From Nitrososphaerota archaeon (GTDB lineage Archaea; Thermoproteota; Nitrososphaeria; Nitrososphaerales; JACQRY01): DNA of 6,038 bases. Positions 4,775 through 6,038 of this stretch are shown here, in pieces. The first letter of the stretch is position 1, and each line of letters opens with the position of its first letter. The position numbers and the translations under genes were made by a program. Below the pieces are notes generated by a model. That model did not search any database, had not been told where the DNA came from, and worked only from the letters and a program-made list of their open reading frames with translations. Location: contig JACQRY010000064.1 of assembly GCA_016206275.1 (NCBI GenBank), forward strand, positions 1-6,038, written 5' to 3'.

Positions 4775-6038
4775 TTACCTCCTCACTCCGCCGACAATAG
4801 CTTTACACCTCAAGAACGGGCCTCCACCATCCACTTTTGCTAGTTGCCATTTGCCACAGTAACCGGAGCCTATGTCATAGTCGAACTCTTTCCCCAATGC
4901 GTCTACTGACTTGAGGACCTCGAATCCTTGTCCGCTTAAAGTCACTCCTCTGAGAAGGCTCTTGATCTCGCCCTTCTCAATCAAATAGGCTTCTTGAGCC
5001 CCGAACATGAATTCAGCGTTAGCATCGGCCTGCCCGTTTCTAGCCCCCTTCAACAAATAGCCGTGATCAACATCTCTAACGATCTCCTCGAAACTATGGT
5101 CACCAGGCTCAATGTAGGTATTCCTCATTCTGATCAAGGGTTCATCAGAATACTCGAAGGCTCTAGCATTGCCTGTAGGATTCGCCCCGAACTCTGCTGC
5201 AGACTCTCGATCGTGAAGATATGATCGTAGGACTCCTTTGTCTATGACAACAGTTCTTTGAGTTAAGACGCCTTCGTCGTCCACAAGGATAGTTCCGCCA
5301 GCTCCTTGCTTAATCTCGGAGGGACCACTGTCCACTAGGGTTACTAGGTTGCTGGCTACCTGTTCACCAGTCTTGCCTTTGACTATGGAGCCTGACTTAA
5401 CGAAATCTGCTTCTACTGTGTGGCCGATGGCCTCATGGCAGAGGAGACCTACCATTCCCGGGTCAAGGATGACTGTTGCTCTTTCTCCTTGGGGTTGCTT
5501 TGCCGTCAGGAGTTTGGATGCTACTTCTACTGCTCTTGTCGCCATTTCCTCAGGGCTCTTCTTGGCGAAGAGGTCTTTCCAGCCGCCTGTTACGCCTGTG
5601 TTTTCAGATGCGCTCGTGGTTTCTCCTTCGTTAGCTGCTATAGCTGATACTCGGAACTCTGGTTTGGAATCGAAGGTTTCCGCATCCGCGCCGTCAGAAG
5701 TGAGTATGATCTTATGGTCGATTAAGGTTCTTAGGCTGCATGAAGCCGATTTCACTGTGGGGGAGAGGCTCCTTGTATGCTTCTCGGTTTCCTTTACTAG
5801 GTTGATCTGTTCTTCGATGCTGTGGTTGGACATGGGGTCGTTTATCTGGGGTTGGAATCGGCCTCGGGCAAGCTTAGCTTCTGCGAGCTTGACTTTCTGC
5901 TTCTTGCCTGTGGATGAGACTTTTGCGAGTGAAACTGCGTCTTCTAGGGTCTTTAGAAGTTCTTTGGAAGTGGGGTTGTTGGTGCTGCTGAAGCCCCAGG
6001 CACCGTTGATAATGGTCCGTATCCCTACTCCGCTATAC
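4775..6038 (-). CDS. tldD: TldD zinc metallopeptidase, N-terminus cut by window edge
   Basis: This is the catalytic subunit of the TldD/TldE peptidase. The frame is open from the right edge to a TAA at 4777-4775, giving 420 visible residues, so about 30-60 N-terminal residues are missing compared with typical TldD (450-480). The Met at 5833 is internal: upstream codons read YSGVGIRTIINGAWGFSSTN, the conserved N-terminal-domain block of the family. The zinc site is visible: HEAIGH followed by TVEAD (5437-5420 and on) supplies the HExxxH ligands and catalytic Glu, and the Cys in SGYCGK (codon at 4858-4856), 26 residues from the end, is at the place of the third ligand known in E. coli TldD. GNARAFEYSDEPLIRMRNTYIEPG and the GGxx end (AIVGGVRR) are also characteristic. 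No membrane segment or signal peptide is seen in the visible part. It is first in a coupled pair with tldE; its promoter lies outside the window. Confidence 0.95.
   Translation of the reverse strand, partial: YSGVGIRTIINGAWGFSSTNNPTSKELLKTLEDAVSLAKVSSTGKKQKVKLAEAKLARGRFQPQINDPMSNHSIEEQINLVKETEKHTRSLSPTVKSASCSLRTLIDHKIILTSDGADAETFDSKPEFRVSAIAANEGETTSASENTGVTGGWKDLFAKKSPEEMATRAVEVASKLLTAKQPQGERATVILDPGMVGLLCHEAIGHTVEADFVKSGSIVKGKTGEQVASNLVTLVDSGPSEIKQGAGGTILVDDEGVLTQRTVVIDKGVLRSYLHDRESAAEFGANPTGNARAFEYSDEPLIRMRNTYIEPGDHSFEEIVRDVDHGYLLKGARNGQADANAEFMFGAQEAYLIEKGEIKSLLRGVTLSGQGFEVLKSVDALGKEFDYDIGSGYCGKWQLAKVDGGGPFLRCKAIVGGVRR
4777..4783 (-). promoter_or_regulatory. Shine-Dalgarno of tldE overlapping the end of tldD
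   Basis: On the minus strand AGGAGGT is formed by the last arginine codon(s) of tldD and the first base of its TAA stop, and is followed by 8 bases and the TTG start of tldE. This is the only strong Shine-Dalgarno in the window. It decides the tldE start and implies that ribosomes finishing TldD are placed to begin TldE, which would balance the two subunits. Confidence 0.75.

Noticed and set aside
5834..6038. Reading the Met at 5833 as the TldD start
   Set aside because: The frame stays open to the window edge and the upstream codons encode the conserved SGVGIRxxxNGAWGFSS block, so the Met is internal.
1..6038. CRISPR array, defence island or toxin-antitoxin pair
   Set aside because: No regularly spaced repeats, Cas-like or toxin-like proteins are visible; tldDE can process antitoxins elsewhere but no toxin gene is here.

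Overview
The window is almost certainly archaeal, with roughly half G+C. The evidence is a tRNA-Ser gene with an intron in the anticodon loop and no encoded CCA, AT-rich TATA-like boxes 25 to 35 bases before several starts that lack a Shine-Dalgarno sequence, two TTG starts, and an F420-type (deazaflavin) oxidoreductase. The mix of families would fit a TACK-type lineage such as Bathyarchaeia or a relative, but nothing here fixes the taxon.

Layout, left to right. An ornithine cyclodeaminase/mu-crystallin family gene lies on the minus strand and runs off the left edge (1-629). Next comes a gene-poor stretch (630-1090). It holds a G/T-skewed tract, a strong 12-bp hairpin with a GNRA-type loop (875-903), and a 22-bp copy of the 3' end of the tRNA-Ser gene (926-947). 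A G+C-rich plus-strand gene for a nitroreductase-family deazaflavin-dependent oxidoreductase follows (1091-1480), then about 250 bp without a convincing gene, then the intact intron-containing tRNA-Ser(CGA) gene on the minus strand (1731-1858). The rest is a minus-strand series: 3-hydroxyacyl-CoA dehydrogenase (1941-2801), a SLOG/LOG-like nucleotide-binding protein (2864-3379), TldE/PmbA (3428-4768), and TldD (4775 to the right edge, 5' end missing).

How the parts fit. tldD and tldE form a translationally coupled pair, and their products should assemble into the TldD/TldE zinc metallopeptidase, with the catalytic HExxxH motif only in TldD. The SLOG gene and the dehydrogenase each seem to have a promoter of their own. 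They share the direction of tldDE but no obvious pathway with it.

The main structural point is that the only convincing plus-strand gene lies exactly between the intact tRNA-Ser gene and a duplicated tRNA 3' end starting at T-arm position 53. This is the layout left by a tyrosine-recombinase element integrating into a tRNA gene. No integrase is recognisable inside the 783-bp interval, so I read it as a decayed or deleted integrative element carrying one cargo gene. I did not find a complete new multi-gene system.
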